A stretch of 64,000 bases of DNA from Neptunitalea lumnitzerae. Lineage in GTDB: Bacteria > Bacteroidota > Bacteroidia > Flavobacteriales > Flavobacteriaceae. The stretch is taken from assembly GCF_027924185.1 (NCBI RefSeq), contig NZ_BRVO01000005.1:62001-126000 (forward strand). Direction: 5' to 3'. The notes below the pieces were generated by a model. The model was not told the DNA's origin and made no database searches. It saw only the letters and a program-made list of their open reading frames with translations. Shown one piece after another: positions 45,359 to 54,117 of this stretch. A program made the position numbers and the translations under genes. The stretch's first letter is position 1. Each line of letters opens with the position of its first letter.

Positions 45359-46330
45359 TTATAGAGCCATTTCAATGGCATTTTCAAATAATTCAGGTAA
45401 AGTAATTCCAGCCTTAGCTGCTTGTTGGGGTAAAATACTAGCTTCTGTTAATCCAGGTACTGTGTTTACCTCTAATAAATAAGGGGTGTCGTTAATAAAA
45501 ATAAATTCACTACGGCTAAAACCGCTCATTTTTAATACTTCGTATATTTTTTTGGCAGCTGCTCTTACATTGGTTTCCTGTGTTTTAGAAATTCTGGCAG
45601 GTGTAATTTCTTGAGATTTTCCTAAATATTTAGCTTCATAGTCAAAGAAATCATTTTCGCTTACTATTTCAGTAATTGGTAATACAGTAATAGTTCCTTT
45701 ATAATTAATAACACCAACGGAAACTTCGGTACCAGATAGGAATGATTCTATAATAATTTCATCATCTTCTTTAAAAGCTGTTTCAATAGCACTGGCTATT
45801 TGGTCTTGGGTGTGTACTTTGGTAACCCCAAAACTGCTACCTGCTTTATTTGCTTTAACAAAACAAGGTAAGCCAACGGTGTCTACAATATCTGCGGTAA
45901 TAATTTCATCACCTTTATTTAGGTAATATGATTTAGCTGTTAAAACACCATAAGGTTTTAAAATAGCCAATAAATCTCTTTTGTTAAATGTAGTAGCCGC
46001 TTGGTAAAAACCACAACTTGTTTGTGGGATCCCCATTATTTTTAAGTAAGCTTGCATATACCCATCTTCACCTGGGCTACCGTGTATGGCGTTAAAAACA
46101 ACATCAAAAGTTATTTTTTCGTTGTTCACTACCACTGAAAAATCATGTTTGTTTATAGGGTATTCTGTGTTGGTATCATCTACATAAACCCATCTGTCTT
46201 TAAAAATATGAATACGAAATGCATTATATTTTTCTTTCGATAAATGTTGATATACAACATTTCCACTTTTCAAGGAAATCTGATATTCACTTGAAAATCC
46301 ACCCATTATTATGGCAATGTTTTTCTTCAT
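45359..46330 (-). CDS. ddl: D-alanine--D-alanine ligase
   Basis: 323 aa ATP-grasp ligase making the D-Ala-D-Ala end of the peptidoglycan stem. IIMGGFSSEYQISLKSG near residues 6-22, NAIHGSPGEDGYMQAYL near 78, FVKANKAGSSFGVTKV near 155, IIESFLSGTEVSVGV near 195, and EVNTVPGLTEASILPQ near 286-301 are family blocks. First gene of its run, with an exact -7 element upstream. Confidence 0.96.
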   Translation of the reverse strand: MKKNIAIIMGGFSSEYQISLKSGNVVYQHLSKEKYNAFRIHIFKDRWVYVDDTNTEYPINKHDFSVVVNNEKITFDVVFNAIHGSPGEDGYMQAYLKIMGIPQTSCGFYQAATTFNKRDLLAILKPYGVLTAKSYYLNKGDEIITADIVDTVGLPCFVKANKAGSSFGVTKVHTQDQIASAIETAFKEDDEIIIESFLSGTEVSVGVINYKGTITVLPITEIVSENDFFDYEAKYLGKSQEITPARISKTQETNVRAAAKKIYEVLKMSGFSRSEFIFINDTPYLLEVNTVPGLTEASILPQQAAKAGITLPELFENAIEMAL

Positions 46331-46371
46331 ACGGCGTTAGCGTCTACAGTATTATATGTATTCTAGTAATT

Positions 46372-46379
46372 CAAAAGTA
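46372..46379 (-). promoter_or_regulatory. -7 promoter element TACTTTTG for ddl
   Basis: Exact TAnnTTTG on the minus strand, 41 bp before the ddl ATG, in the gap shared with the divergent PASTA gene. Confidence 0.5.
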
Positions 46380-46419
46380 TCTATAAAATTTGAAAGGGTA
46401 AAAAGAAAACTCTTTTATA

Positions 46420-46427
46420 TATATTTG
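46420..46427 (+). promoter_or_regulatory. -7 promoter element TATATTTG for PASTA-rluD operon
   Basis: Exact TAnnTTTG, 18 bp before the ATG at 46446. It supports 46446 over an in-frame upstream start at 46356. Confidence 0.55.
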
Positions 46428-46445
46428 CTAAATAAAATAACGTTT

Positions 46446-47069
46446 ATGAGTTTCTTTAAGTTTCTTTTTAGTAAGACTTTTTTAATACAAATAGGACTAG
46501 CCATAGTGGTATTGGTTTTAATTGTATTTGGTGTTTTAAAATGGTTAGATATTACTACCAATCATGATGAGTTTGTTACAGTGCCAGATTTATCTAAAAT
46601 GTCGTTACGTATGGCAAAAGAAACAGCAGAAGGAGAGCTTTTAAGAGTAGAGGTTACCGACTCTGCGGAGTACGACCCAGATATACCTAGGTTTGCTATT
46701 ATTAAGCAAGAGCCAAAAGCGGGTAGCAAGGTTAAAGAGAACAGAAAAATATATGTAAGAATCAATCCGTCTGGGTACCGTAAAATTACGGTACCACAGT
46801 TAAACCAATTAACTAAACGAAATGCACAGGCTATTTTAGAGGCAATAGGTTTAAAAGTAGGCGAGATAGAATATGTAGATGATATAGGAAAAGATATGGT
46901 ACTAGGAGCCTTGTATAAAGGAGATACTATATATGCAGGAGATAAATTACCTAAAACAACCACTATAGATCTTATATGTGGTAACGGAGTTAACCCTGAT
47001 ATGCCTAATTTTCAAACAGAAACGGTTATTGATTCTACTTTAATACAAACACCAGAGGGAGATGAATAG
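46446..47069 (+). CDS. Membrane-anchored PASTA-domain protein
   Basis: 207 aa from the ATG at 46446. One transmembrane segment (FLIQIGLAIVVLVLIVFGVL) is followed by two or three PASTA repeats: FVTVPDLSKMSLRMAKETAE, then PQLNQLTKRNAQAILEAIG, and a shorter third (YKGDTIYAGDKLPKTTTIDL). PASTA domains bind peptidoglycan or beta-lactam-like ligands, usually on Ser/Thr kinases or PBPs; here there is no kinase domain. It overlaps the rluD-like gene by 8 bp and is divergent from ddl. Confidence 0.88.
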   Translation: MSFFKFLFSKTFLIQIGLAIVVLVLIVFGVLKWLDITTNHDEFVTVPDLSKMSLRMAKETAEGELLRVEVTDSAEYDPDIPRFAIIKQEPKAGSKVKENRKIYVRINPSGYRKITVPQLNQLTKRNAQAILEAIGLKVGEIEYVDDIGKDMVLGALYKGDTIYAGDKLPKTTTIDLICGNGVNPDMPNFQTETVIDSTLIQTPEGDE

Positions 47070-48096
47070 TGAAGAAACGAATGATATAGATGTGAATGAG
47101 GATGAACTATATGAACATTATAGTTTTAATGCAGACAAAGGGCAGCAACCTTATCGAATAGATAAGTTTTTAATGAATAGAATTGAAAATGCAACCCGAA
47201 ACAAAATACAACAAGCTGCAAAAAATGGTAATATTCATGTAAATGGTACGCCTGTTAAGCAAAATTATAAGGTAAAAGCCTTTGACCAAATAAAGGTGTT
47301 GTTTGAACATCCGCCACATGAATACTTGTTGACACCAGAGGATATTCCGTTAGATATAGTGTATGAAGACGATTCTTTACTAGTAGTAAATAAACCTGCT
47401 GGTATGGTTGTGCATCCTGGGCATGGTAATTATTCTGGTACGTTGATTAATGCGCTGATTTATCATTTTGAAAACTTACCGCTAAATAGTAATGAACGCC
47501 CTGGGTTGGTTCACCGTATTGATAAAGATACTAGTGGTTTGTTGGTAGTTGCAAAAACAGAACATGCCTTAAATCATCTGTCTAAACAATTTTTTAATAA
47601 AACTTCAGAAAGAGAATATGTAGCTTTAGTATGGGGTGGTTTTGAAGAAGAGGAAGGAACTATAGAAGGTCATATAGGCAGACACTTAAAGAATAGGTTA
47701 CAGATGGATGTTTTTCCTGATGGGGCTTATGGCAAAGAAGCAGTTACACATTATAAAGTGTTAGAACGTTTTGGGTATATTACCATGGTTAGTTGTACAT
47801 TGGAAACAGGTAGAACTCACCAAATTAGAGCGCACATGAAACATATAGGGCATACCTTATTTAATGATGAGCGTTACGGTGGTGATAAAATTTTAAAAGG
47901 AACTACATTTACTAAATATAAACAGTTTGTAGAAAACTGTTTTAAGATTTTACCAAGGCAAGCGTTACATGCAAAAACCTTAGGTTTTGAGCATCCTACA
48001 ACAGGTGAGTTTTTACGTTTTACTTCTGAGATACCAGAAGATATGACAGAGTGCATTGAAAAATGGCGTACGTATGCCAAGCATGTAAACGAATAG
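47062..48096 (+). CDS. RluA/RluD-family rRNA pseudouridine synthase
   Basis: 344 aa. An N-terminal S4 domain (YRIDKFLMNRIENATRNKIQ near residues 30-49) is followed by the synthase domain with LLVVNKPAGMVVHPGHG near 107-123, the catalytic Asp in HRIDKDTSGLLVVAKT near 150, and GRTHQIRAHMKHIGH near 250. The order and length fit RluD, which modifies 23S rRNA helix 69, but substrate assignment from sequence alone is not certain. Confidence 0.93.
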   Translation: MNSEETNDIDVNEDELYEHYSFNADKGQQPYRIDKFLMNRIENATRNKIQQAAKNGNIHVNGTPVKQNYKVKAFDQIKVLFEHPPHEYLLTPEDIPLDIVYEDDSLLVVNKPAGMVVHPGHGNYSGTLINALIYHFENLPLNSNERPGLVHRIDKDTSGLLVVAKTEHALNHLSKQFFNKTSEREYVALVWGGFEEEEGTIEGHIGRHLKNRLQMDVFPDGAYGKEAVTHYKVLERFGYITMVSCTLETGRTHQIRAHMKHIGHTLFNDERYGGDKILKGTTFTKYKQFVENCFKILPRQALHAKTLGFEHPTTGEFLRFTSEIPEDMTECIEKWRTYAKHVNE

Positions 48097-48146
48097 GTAC
48101 TATTAGTAAAATCAATACACGTATAATCACAATCTAAACCAATGCA

Positions 48147-48177
48147 TTGATTATGCTTTGTTTGAAGATTATCTTTG
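48147..48177 (+). promoter_or_regulatory. Full promoter TTG-N20-TATCTTTG for yaaA
   Basis: TTG at 48147-48149 and TATCTTTG at 48170-48177 with 20 bp between, matching both elements of the Bacteroidetes consensus. The -7 ends 15 bp before the ATG at 48193. Confidence 0.7.
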
Positions 48178-48192
48178 TATAAAACAAAAAAA

Positions 48193-48954
48193 ATGAAAGT
48201 AGTTATATCGCCGGCAAAATCATTAGACTATGATAGTAAGTTGCCTACAGAACAGTATACGCAGCCATGTTTTTTAAAAGAGGCAGAACGCATTAATAAA
48301 CTATTAAAGAAAGAGTCTCCTAAAAAACTATCTGATTTAATGAGTATTTCTGATAAGTTGGCAGATTTAAACTGGCAACGTAATCAAGATTTTAGTATTC
48401 CTTTTAATACAGATAATGCCAGACCAGCTATGTATGCCTTTAATGGTGATGTATACACTGGTTTAGATGCTTATACTATTCCTGAGGCGCAAATAGAAAA
48501 ATTACAAGATACACTTAGAATACTTTCTGGCTTATATGGGGTGCTAAAACCATTAGACCTTATACAGCCGTACCGTTTAGAAATGGGTACTAAGTTTCCT
48601 GTTGGAAAAAGTAAAGATTTGTATGATTTCTGGAAGCAAAAAGTAACTACCAAATTAAACGAAGAATTGGCGGATGACGAGTTGTTTTTAAATTTGGCGA
48701 GTAATGAATATTTTGGTGCTGTAGACAATAAAGCATTAAAAGTTCCGGTAATTACTCCGGTATTTAAAGATTGGAAAAATGACAAGCTGAAGATTATTAG
48801 CTTTTATGCTAAAAAGGCAAGAGGTTCTATGGTACGCTACATTATAGATAATAACGTAAGTACACTTGAAGAATTGAAAGGGTTTAACTATGATGGTTAC
48901 GCCTATAGCGAAGAATATTCTACTAAGAAAAACGAGTTGGTATTTGTACGCTAA
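48193..48954 (+). CDS. yaaA: Peroxide stress protein YaaA (DUF328)
   Basis: 253 aa from the ATG at 48193, which begins with the family sequence [32 protein letters not shown] near residues 78-90, [21 protein letters not shown] near 108-128 and [10 protein letters not shown] near 164 are the YaaA blocks. In E. coli it limits intracellular iron and DNA damage under peroxide stress. A full promoter precedes it, so it is its own unit. Confidence 0.93.
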   Translation: MKVVISPAKSLDYDSKLPTEQYTQPCFLKEAERINKLLKKESPKKLSDLMSISDKLADLNWQRNQDFSIPFNTDNARPAMYAFNGDVYTGLDAYTIPEAQIEKLQDTLRILSGLYGVLKPLDLIQPYRLEMGTKFPVGKSKDLYDFWKQKVTTKLNEELADDELFLNLASNEYFGAVDNKALKVPVITPVFKDWKNDKLKIISFYAKKARGSMVRYIIDNNVSTLEELKGFNYDGYAYSEEYSTKKNELVFVR

Positions 48955-48997
48955 ATACTATTGTTTTCCCATAATATTTATATAATTTGCAGGAGTT

Positions 48998-49717
48998 ATG
49001 TATTACCTAGTTATACTTCTGCAAATTTATTGCTTTTACCATGTATATAGTAATAGGAACAGCTATTACTGGATTTTCCTTATTTTATTTTTACCAGGTA
49101 TTGGTTCTGCTATTTATTTACTAACTCAGGTTTTTGGTAAAACCGATGTTGGAGCAGCCCAAGAACAAGCTTTTAATGTTTTATACCCTAGTAAAAGAAT
49201 CAATGATTTAGAAAAAAAGTTGGCATTCTCAGATACTTTTGAGAATAGAGTTGCTTTGGCAGATGCCTATTTTCAAAATAAACGATACGAAGAGGCAAGA
49301 GATATGTATCTGTCTGCCTTAAAGGGAAACTATGAAAATGATTATTACGGAATCTCTAATCTTATTAGAGTATATTTTGAGTTAGAAAACTACGATAAGG
49401 TAATAACATATAGTGAGCGTTTTTTGCTTAAGATGGAATTTAAGCAATCTGATTTGCAATTTTTATATGCCATAGCTTTAGAGAAAACAGGACAAACAGA
49501 AAAAGCCGAAGAAGCGTTAAGAAAGGTAGATATACCTTATAAAAACTATAAGGAGCGTTTGTATTTGGCGGAGTTTTTATTGGCTAAAAATTATAAGGAT
49601 GAAGCCAAAGAACTTTTGGAAGATCTGCTTTCTGAAGCTAACCATATGCAACGAAAAAATTATAGAAAATACATGTTGATTTTTCAGAAAGTGAAAGCAT
49701 TACATTCTCAATTATAA
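48998..49717 (+). CDS. Membrane-anchored tetratricopeptide protein
   Basis: 239 aa. The N-terminal 50 residues hold two hydrophobic segments resembling a PLDc_N-type cardiolipase N-terminal region (LILFLPGIGSAIYLL). The rest is tetratricopeptide-like: ALADAYFQNKRYEEARDMYL near 86-105, then LIRVYFELENYDKVITYSER and ALEKTGQTEKAEEALRK. It probably tethers a protein-interaction scaffold to the membrane; partner unknown. The next gene follows after 9 bp. Confidence 0.82.
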   Translation: MYYLVILLQIYCFYHVYSNRNSYYWIFLILFLPGIGSAIYLLTQVFGKTDVGAAQEQAFNVLYPSKRINDLEKKLAFSDTFENRVALADAYFQNKRYEEARDMYLSALKGNYENDYYGISNLIRVYFELENYDKVITYSERFLLKMEFKQSDLQFLYAIALEKTGQTEKAEEALRKVDIPYKNYKERLYLAEFLLAKNYKDEAKELLEDLLSEANHMQRKNYRKYMLIFQKVKALHSQL

Positions 49718-49726
49718 CACGAGCGT

Positions 49727-50386
49727 ATGTTTTTGCACCAGCACCCATATAAGCCCTTTATACAACCAAATACTACAAAATTGATAGTTGGTACGTTACC
49801 ACCACCTAGATTTACCATTGGAGAATTTAAACCAGGCGATGTAAACTTTTGCTATGGTAGTATAGACGGACAATTATGGAAAATACTAGAGGCTATTTTT
49901 AATTTGAATTTGGTTTTTGAAACTACCGATTTTGCGATTCAACAACGTAAGGATTTTTTAATAGCTCATAAGATTGGTATTTGCGATATGGTAGAGCGTG
50001 CTTATAGAGATAAAATAGATGCTTCTGATATAGGTATGCAACAAGTAGTATTAAGAGATTTAATAGGCTACTTAAAGAAATATCCAAAGGTAGATACTCT
50101 TCTATTTACAGGAGGTAATTCTAAAAATGGTCCGGAATACTTTTTTAGAAAGCATATAAAAGATCATAAAATATCCCTTCAATTGGTGGATGCAACCACT
50201 CCAAAAATTCACGAATTTGTATTAGATGGTAGAATTATAACTACAGTTTCTTTAACAGCTCCTTCGGGCTCGGCTAATAGGGCAGTAGGTAGCAATCCGT
50301 TATATAAAAAACTAAAAAGAGAAAATCCTGATTTTAATACAATTGATTTTAGAGTATTACAATATACCCCGTACTTTACTAAATAA
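49727..50386 (+). CDS. Uracil-DNA glycosylase superfamily protein
   Basis: 219 aa. LIVGTLPPPRFTIGE near residues 20-34 and YGSIDGQLWKILEAIF match the N-terminal active-site region of the UDG fold; LTAPSGSANRAVGSNPLYK near 184-202 matches the DNA-intercalation loop (usually a P-S-P-S type motif). There are no four Cys of an iron-sulfur family 4 or 5 enzyme. It resembles the uncharacterised UDG-like group found in Bacteroidetes. Which base it removes, if any, is unknown. Confidence 0.78.
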   Translation: MFLHQHPYKPFIQPNTTKLIVGTLPPPRFTIGEFKPGDVNFCYGSIDGQLWKILEAIFNLNLVFETTDFAIQQRKDFLIAHKIGICDMVERAYRDKIDASDIGMQQVVLRDLIGYLKKYPKVDTLLFTGGNSKNGPEYFFRKHIKDHKISLQLVDATTPKIHEFVLDGRIITTVSLTAPSGSANRAVGSNPLYKKLKRENPDFNTIDFRVLQYTPYFTK

Positions 50387-50555
50387 GCCAAGATTTAATA
50401 GCTGTTATAGTGCTTTGTTTTAGCCGTATAAAAGCGGTATTTCTGATTTTAACATGTAAGAAATTGTTAAAAATATAGTAACAAAATAGATATAAAGTAT
50501 ACTTGTATAAAAATCAGACCTAAGAGTTGATTTAAAATCATTTATAGAAATTATC

Positions 50556-51305
50556 GTGTTTAGAGTTTTACTGGTTATATTTTTGGCTGTTTTTTCAGTG
50601 TGCTTACACGCGCAAGAGGATGATGAATTTACGCGTGTTGTGGGTACGGTGTACGGAGACTCTATTCCGTTAAGAGATGCCTATATTAAAAATATAACTT
50701 CTGGAAATTACACCATAAGCACCCCAAGTGGAAATTTTACACTAGAAGTAAAAGTGGGTGATACACTTAGAGTGGTTTATATGGGGATGAAAGATAAAGT
50801 ACAGGCTGTTTTATCATCGCATATAGAAAAGCAATTTATTGGTATTTATATGGTTACAGAACCTGAAGAGTTAACCGATGTGGTGGTAGAACAACAAACC
50901 ATAGATGAGGTAACCTTGGGTATTGTTTCTGAAAAAACTCCTAGAAAAACAAAAGGAGAGCGTTTGCTTAAAGCTGCCGGAGATTTTAAGCCTATTCATT
51001 TAGTTGGGATTGTAGCTGGGGGTATGCCACTAGATCCCATATTAAACGCCATAAGTGGTCGTACAAAAAAGTTGAAAAAACGGGTTGAATTAGAACGTGA
51101 TGGTTCTGATTTAGATGAGTTGTATGAGAAGTACTATGTGTTTTCTACACTCACCTTAAAAGTACCTGAAGATGAGGTAATGCAATTTATGTATTACGTG
51201 ATAGATGCAGATAAAGGAGAGATGATATTAAAAGCAGAGGAGTCTTTAGCGGAGTTTTACCTCACTGAAGCATATCAAAGTTATAAAGCTAATAAGCAGG
51301 AGTAA
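50556..51305 (+). CDS. Exported carboxypeptidase-regulatory-domain-like protein
   Basis: 249 aa with a GTG start. Signal peptide FRVLLVIFLAVFSVCLHAQ, then a CarboxypepD_reg-like beta sandwich: VVGTVYGDSIPLRDAYIKN, TPSGNFTLEVKVGDTLRVVY and EELTDVVVEQ. This N-terminal domain resembles that of TonB-dependent transporters, but no barrel follows. The C-terminal half is helical. Function unknown. The 169 bp upstream (50387-50555) hold no gene and no exact -7 element that I can see. Confidence 0.8.
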   Translation: MFRVLLVIFLAVFSVCLHAQEDDEFTRVVGTVYGDSIPLRDAYIKNITSGNYTISTPSGNFTLEVKVGDTLRVVYMGMKDKVQAVLSSHIEKQFIGIYMVTEPEELTDVVVEQQTIDEVTLGIVSEKTPRKTKGERLLKAAGDFKPIHLVGIVAGGMPLDPILNAISGRTKKLKKRVELERDGSDLDELYEKYYVFSTLTLKVPEDEVMQFMYYVIDADKGEMILKAEESLAEFYLTEAYQSYKANKQE

Positions 51306-51307
51306 GG

Positions 51308-52828
51308 TTATTGAGCTTGTACTTGATACACTAATTCTAACGTAGTGTTGTAAACATCAGTTTTGTACATTTTACTTTTTAGCCAGGCATAAAAGCACAT
51401 TACAAATATGTCTTCCCTTTTATGAGATAGCCATTCAAAAGAATCTTCTACTTTGTTCTTATAGTCTATGGTTTGTATTTTTTCTGGGTTGGTATAGTAT
51501 AAGGTAATTAGTTTTACATAGGTTATCACACGCTGTTGCCCTATGGCTTTTAGATAGTTGAAATAATTCTTTTTAAAACGTTTTAATCTAGCTTCTACCA
51601 GTTCTACATATCCTAAATCTATAAACAAGAGTAGTTCCATTAGGTTTTTTTTAATCACCCATTCGCGTCCTGCTTTTTTTTCGTACCAAGCATCTGTATG
51701 GGTTAGCTTGGTAAATAGTTGTTGTGCTTTTTTAAATTCTTTTTGCTGTAAGTGCATCATAATTAATGCAAGTGTAATGTCTAATTCATCAACACTAGCA
51801 AAGGAGGATTTTTCAACAAAGGGAATTAGTCTGTTTATAGCACCTTTAGCATTATTTGTAAAGTTTTCATTAAGGGCTAATAGCATTTGGTGTTTAAGCA
51901 TGAAGATGCTTTGGTATTTGCCTTTTTGCTCTTTCATAACGGTTTCCATATACTGTAAATATGCTAAAGAACCATCAAACTTTTTATTTCTAAAATATAC
52001 GTTGGCAATATGGTATAAGATGGCAATATGATAATAGAGCATTGATTCTCTTTTATGTTTGCCTTTTACTTGTTTATATAATGATAAAAGAAAATCTTCT
52101 TCGTACAAATAGTTGTTGGTTACAAAAGCCTTCATGCTGGTTATTTCAATAATCTGATACAACGATTTAAAAGATAGTAAAGCTTCATTTATACGGAACT
52201 GCTGCATAACTTCAGTAAAGGCAGGTAAAAAATCTATTACTTTTCCTTCGTGTTCTATAGCTTTTACAATTTGCTTTATTTCTGCATAGGCTATGTTAAG
52301 CTGGTCTTCTAACAACAAAGCTTCATGTGTTTGTGTTACTTTTTGTTTAAGTGTTTGCAGGTTGGTTTTGGTGTCATATTCTATATACTGAATATGGGTG
52401 TGCAAAATTTCATTAAGAATACTGTATAGCGCATATTCAGAAGCTATCTGTTCTGCTTTTGCTAAGAGCGAAAATCCTAATTGATAATGCTTTTTTAAAA
52501 AGAAAGACCTAGCCGTTACAATTAGTTTTATCAATTGCATTTCTGTAGAGTTTTCAGTTTTTATAGCATTCGATGCTACAAAATTAATAACTGATTGGTA
52601 CAACCTTTTTTTTAGTGCATGAAACGTATTTTTAGGTGTTGCGGTATTATATAGTGTATCTATAATTGTCTGCTGGGTAAGAGTAGGGTCTAATAATAAT
52701 GTAAACAGTTCAATGTTCTTAGCATCGCCTCTTCTGTTTTTATTTTTTAAAAAAGCAACACATTGTTTTTGTTCTTCTTTAGAAAAAGTAAGAATAATAT
52801 TCTGTAATGTATCCATTTTAATCGTCAT
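51308..52828 (-). CDS. Large helical protein of unknown function
   Basis: 506 aa, not recognised. It is predicted almost wholly helical and tetratricopeptide-like in texture, for example LYYHIAILYHIANVYFRN and FDGSLAYLQYMETVM, and then DELDITLALIMMHLQQKEF. No signal peptide or catalytic motif is seen. Two ATG codons are possible (52828 and 52816). It converges with the carboxypeptidase-regulatory-like gene with a 2 bp gap. Similar-looking long helical proteins are common in Flavobacteriaceae; I infer a scaffold role only. Confidence 0.75.
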   Translation of the reverse strand: MTIKMDTLQNIILTFSKEEQKQCVAFLKNKNRRGDAKNIELFTLLLDPTLTQQTIIDTLYNTATPKNTFHALKKRLYQSVINFVASNAIKTENSTEMQLIKLIVTARSFFLKKHYQLGFSLLAKAEQIASEYALYSILNEILHTHIQYIEYDTKTNLQTLKQKVTQTHEALLLEDQLNIAYAEIKQIVKAIEHEGKVIDFLPAFTEVMQQFRINEALLSFKSLYQIIEITSMKAFVTNNYLYEEDFLLSLYKQVKGKHKRESMLYYHIAILYHIANVYFRNKKFDGSLAYLQYMETVMKEQKGKYQSIFMLKHQMLLALNENFTNNAKGAINRLIPFVEKSSFASVDELDITLALIMMHLQQKEFKKAQQLFTKLTHTDAWYEKKAGREWVIKKNLMELLLFIDLGYVELVEARLKRFKKNYFNYLKAIGQQRVITYVKLITLYYTNPEKIQTIDYKNKVEDSFEWLSHKREDIFVMCFYAWLKSKMYKTDVYNTTLELVYQVQAQ

Positions 52829-52898
52829 TATTATTTTAGTAAATATACATTATATAGGTGTTAAATGTTATTTATACATGTTTTTAATCGTCATTATT
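52816..52898. repeat. 17 bp direct repeat around the start of the helical protein gene
   Basis: The 17-mer TTTTAATCGTCATTATT occurs at 52816-52832 and again at 52882-52898, 66 bp apart. The first copy contains the start codon (52828) of the minus-strand gene. The second copy gives an eight-codon open frame MTIKNMYK on the minus strand upstream of that gene. Confidence 0.6.
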
Positions 52899-52913
52899 TT
52901 AATTTTTTGAGGT

Positions 52914-52943
52914 TTGTGTTTTTATAAGAAGGGGAGATATTTG
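52914..52943 (+). promoter_or_regulatory. Probable promoter TTG-N19-GATATTTG for the peptide/membrane-protein unit
   Basis: TTG at 52914-52916 and GATATTTG at 52936-52943 with a 19 bp spacer. One mismatch from TAnnTTTG (G for the first T). It lies 24 bp before the ATG of the short ORF at 52968. Confidence 0.4.
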
Positions 52944-52967
52944 AACCAAGAAATAAAAACATATACC

Positions 52968-53078
52968 ATGAAAACATTTTTAAAAACAACAGCAAGTCTA
53001 CAGGTGCAAAGGTTAGGAACGCACAGTAGCATCATGTCTCATAATTGGTCTTTCAATGAGATGGTAAGAACAACGTAA
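52968..53078 (+). CDS. Short open reading frame, 36 aa peptide
   Basis: 36 codons from ATG 52968 to TAA 53076-53078. The product begins MKTFLKTTASLQVQRLG and ends in a part rich in Ser, His and Asn (THSSIMSHNWSFNEM). It has no hydrophobic signal segment, no Cys, and no double-glycine leader. A probable promoter lies directly upstream and a membrane-protein gene starts 12 bp after its stop. It may be a translated peptide or a leader; I do not recognise it. Confidence 0.45.
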   Translation: MKTFLKTTASLQVQRLGTHSSIMSHNWSFNEMVRTT

Positions 53079-53090
53079 TACTTTTAGGTT

Positions 53091-53561
53091 ATGAAATTAA
53101 AGTTGTTGAACACTGCTTTTATCGTAACGTTGAGTATTTCAATAGTTATTTTCATATACCTTGTTTTTATTGGGTATGATGAAATAAGATCTTTCAAAGA
53201 TGTTATAAAGATTATAGGGGCTATCCTTTTTCCTATCCCTATCTTATTTTTTACTAGGTTTTTTGTGATTTCAAATTTTATACCTGAACACACGGAGGCT
53301 TATAAAATGGCAAATAAGAAACCAGCATCTATACGTTTGGTCACCGGACTTTTAATCACTTTACTATTGCTGCACTTATTAGAGTGGAGTACTGGGAAGC
53401 CTTTAGAAAGTTTGTTGATAGTAGCACACTTAATTAATTCAACTACCATTAGTTTGTATGTATTTAACTATTTGTTATATAATAATTTAAAAGCTAATGG
53501 GGTGTTAAGCGGAATACTGCTAGCCTTAGCATTACATGTATTCTTCTTATCATCTAACTAA
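53091..53561 (+). CDS. Unknown integral membrane protein
   Basis: 156 aa, not recognised. About four hydrophobic segments: FIVTLSISIVIFIYLVFIG near residues 10-28, IIGAILFPIPILFFTRFFV near 41-59, RLVTGLLITLLLLHLLEW near 82-99, and VLSGILLALALHVFFLS near 137-154. A charged loop EHTEAYKMANKK separates the second and third. It follows the 36-codon ORF and precedes another small membrane protein by 17 bp. Confidence 0.72.
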   Translation: MKLKLLNTAFIVTLSISIVIFIYLVFIGYDEIRSFKDVIKIIGAILFPIPILFFTRFFVISNFIPEHTEAYKMANKKPASIRLVTGLLITLLLLHLLEWSTGKPLESLLIVAHLINSTTISLYVFNYLLYNNLKANGVLSGILLALALHVFFLSSN

Positions 53562-53578
53562 AAATAAGAAATCATAAT

Positions 53579-54070
53579 ATGGAAACTAATTTTATAAAAA
53601 ACATAGACGATAATAATAATAACAACAGTAAAAAAAGAGAAACACTGTATTTGTTTCAGAATATAATAGTAACCGGTCTGTTGGCATTTACCGCTATAGC
53701 ATTTTTCTTTTACAATAGTTTAGAAGTAGAAAAAGGAATTAAAATCATATTTGCCCCGTTTTTATCTATAGTACCGTTATTGTTTGTACTTAGTATTTTA
53801 AAGGATTTAAAAAAAGGTTTTAAGAATGCCGATTATAATAGAGATGAAATTATAAAATTCTCTATGGTTGCTGCTGGGGTTGCTGCATTATTTGTAGGAG
53901 TAACGTATCTGTTTTCTAAAATAGATGCATTAGAAATTTTACTGGCCTCTTTAATGGCTGTACTAAGTATTGTATTCTTCTTAAAAAGTAAGATTAAGGA
54001 TGTTTTGGGAATGGCAATTATTACCGGTATAGCCGAGGGAATAATTGTTTACATGGTGTTTTTATTTTAA
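53579..54070 (+). CDS. Unknown integral membrane protein
   Basis: 163 aa, not recognised. A hydrophilic, Asn-rich N-terminus (DDNNNNNSKKRETLYL) is followed by about five hydrophobic segments, including IIVTGLLAFTAIAFFFY, IIFAPFLSIVPLLFVLSIL and MAIITGIAEGIIVYMVFLF. A basic loop KDLKKGFKNADYNRDE lies between TM2 and TM3. Its size is close to that of the preceding protein, but I see no clear sequence match between the two. It is the last gene before a strong terminator. Confidence 0.72.
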   Translation: METNFIKNIDDNNNNNSKKRETLYLFQNIIVTGLLAFTAIAFFFYNSLEVEKGIKIIFAPFLSIVPLLFVLSILKDLKKGFKNADYNRDEIIKFSMVAAGVAALFVGVTYLFSKIDALEILLASLMAVLSIVFFLKSKIKDVLGMAIITGIAEGIIVYMVFLF

Positions 54071-54076
54071 TAAGTT

Positions 54077-54110
54077 GCTGCCCGGATAACCTAACCAATC
54101 ACCGGGCAGC
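54077..54110 (+). terminator. Terminator after the peptide/membrane-protein unit
   Basis: 9 bp GC-rich stem GCTGCCCGG/CCGGGCAGC with a 16-base loop, followed by TTCTTTTTT. It lies 7 bp after the second membrane protein gene. Confidence 0.85.
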
Positions 54111-54117
54111 TTCTTTT

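Noticed and set aside
50387..50555. Possible regulatory RNA or riboswitch in the 169 bp gap
   Set aside because: I see no conserved riboswitch core, strong hairpin or T-run; nothing supports an RNA gene.
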